Positions 63,361 to 64,000 of a stretch of DNA of 64,000 nt are shown here, one piece after another. Position numbers and translations under genes: made by a program. Position 1 is the first letter of the stretch, and each line of letters starts with the position of its first letter. A model generated the notes under the pieces. The model made no database searches and had not been told where the DNA came from. It saw only the letters and a list, made by a program, of their open reading frames with translations. This stretch comes from CAWHYG01 sp963833505 (lineage in GTDB: Bacteria > Eisenbacteria > RBG-16-71-46 > CAIMUX01). The stretch is taken from assembly GCA_963833505.1 (NCBI GenBank), contig CAWHYG010000007.1:1302001-1366000 (forward strand), given 5' to 3'.

Positions 63361-64000
63361 CTACCTCCCCGCCGCGAGGGCGTCGATCCTGTGGATCAGC
63401 TCGACCACGCGGTTGGCGTAGCCCCAGCCGTTGTCATACCAGGTCAGCGTCTTCAACAGCGTGCCTCCCACCACCATGGTGGCGAGGGAATCGAAGATCG
63501 CCGAATGCGAATTGCCGATCACGTCGGAGGAGACGATCGGCTCCGTGGCGAACTCCACGATGGAGCGGTAGTCGGTCTGCGCCGCGCTCCAGACCACCTC
63601 GTTCACCTCGGTGGCCGTGACCGGACGCTTCATCTCGGTCGTGAAGTCGAGGGTGGAGCCGTCCGGCACCGGGACGTTCATCGCGATCCCGTTGAGCCTT
63701 CCGGCCAGCTCGGGCACAATCCGCTCGACCGCCTGGGCCGACCAGGTTTCTGCAGGAATGATGTTCTCGGCCGCGGCGCGCGACCGGCGGAGCTCGCTGG
63801 ACGGCACGTCGGCCAGCCGCTGGTCGTTGGTGTAGGCGTGCACGCTGGTCAGGAATCCGCGCTCGATCCCGAACGCTTCGTTGAGGATCTTCGCGATGGG
63901 AGCGAGGGCGTTCGCCGTGCACGACGCGTTGGAGACGATGCGATGCTCCGGCCGGAGCCCGGCGTCGTTGACCCCCATGACCACGGTGAAGTCGATGGCG
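63361..64000 (-). CDS. Divergent second GAPDH paralog (5' end outside window)
   Basis: 213 codons of the C-terminal two thirds are visible. The catalytic Cys is kept in SNASCTANALAP, but the usual CTTNC becomes CTANA, so the conserved second Cys is Ala. The phosphate loop TTTGAAKAVGKVLP is AETWSAQAVERIVP, closer to erythrose-4-phosphate dehydrogenase (IIPVDTKLAA) than to GAPDH. The His of VHAYTNDQRLADV is present. It ends in IDALAAGR, 4 bases before gapA, so the pair is an operon. Active-site loss is not evident; a different substrate is possible. Confidence 0.85.
   Translation of the reverse strand, partial: AIDFTVVMGVNDAGLRPEHRIVSNASCTANALAPIAKILNEAFGIERGFLTSVHAYTNDQRLADVPSSELRRSRAAAENIIPAETWSAQAVERIVPELAGRLNGIAMNVPVPDGSTLDFTTEMKRPVTATEVNEVVWSAAQTDYRSIVEFATEPIVSSDVIGNSHSAIFDSLATMVVGGTLLKTLTWYDNGWGYANRVVELIHRIDALAAGR

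Overview
The window is a gene-dense, high-GC chromosomal segment (about 50 protein genes, no rRNA, no tRNA or CRISPR array recognised). The gene content points to a Gram-negative bacterium: OmpA-type lipoproteins, an outer-membrane beta-barrel, a GDP-heptose pathway and a polysaccharide flippase. Three large secreted proteins end in FlgD/T9SS-like C-terminal Ig domains, and there is an LVIVD-repeat propeller protein and a TSP3-repeat OmpA protein. That combination is typical of deep FCB-related lineages such as Candidatus Eisenbacteria. The lineage is an inference; no marker phylogeny was possible here.

Layout. 1-6.1 kb: a partial chemoreceptor, a membrane-anchored Arg/Asp-rich disordered protein, and a response regulator-histidine kinase-tandem ACT operon. 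6.3-8.5 kb: a secreted LVIVD propeller. 8.8-14.8 kb: a tight operon of a lone Nfu N-domain, prs, an OmpA lipoprotein, a small CxxC membrane protein and a CcmF-like haem-lyase subunit. 14.9-21.1 kb: asnS, a 5'-truncated DUF3108 remnant, a CHRD protein, a flippase, a nitroreductase and an M24 aminopeptidase P. 21.3-28.3 kb: an epimerase, the TSP3/OmpA protein, a VOC protein, a small membrane protein and a hybrid kinase. 28.4-33.6 kb: msrA, an EttA-like ABC-F protein and a BNR-repeat secreted protein. 33.8-40.2 kb: a lipoprotein, a secreted helical protein, a LOG-like protein, metG and two repeat-rich secreted proteins, one with an emfourin-like domain. 40.2-46.9 kb: a transposase remnant, a secreted toroid protein, a flavin reductase and a 1126-residue internally duplicated CPBP protease. 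46.9-57.7 kb: a glycan locus (gmhA, GT4, hddA, hddC, GT39-like, GT2, a large membrane protein) interrupted by a threonine dehydratase. 57.8-64 kb: a DUF72 protein, a double TerB protein, an outer-membrane barrel and its lipoprotein partner, and two tandem GAPDH genes.

Two patterns cut across the window. First, gene ends and linkers are rich in short tandem repeats (units of 13-65 bp), and two families of longer dispersed non-coding repeats occur, one with a conserved hairpin directly 3' of two minus-strand genes. Second, at least four otherwise intact genes (ccmF, metG, a toroid protein and a GT4) each carry a single-base frameshift, two of them in or beside G/C runs. This looks more like residual assembly indels than four real pseudogenes, especially since metG is essential.

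The most unusual protein-level items are the duplicated CPBP protease, the two-component/ACT operon, the emfourin-like gene surrounded by minisatellites, and the divergent second GAPDH.
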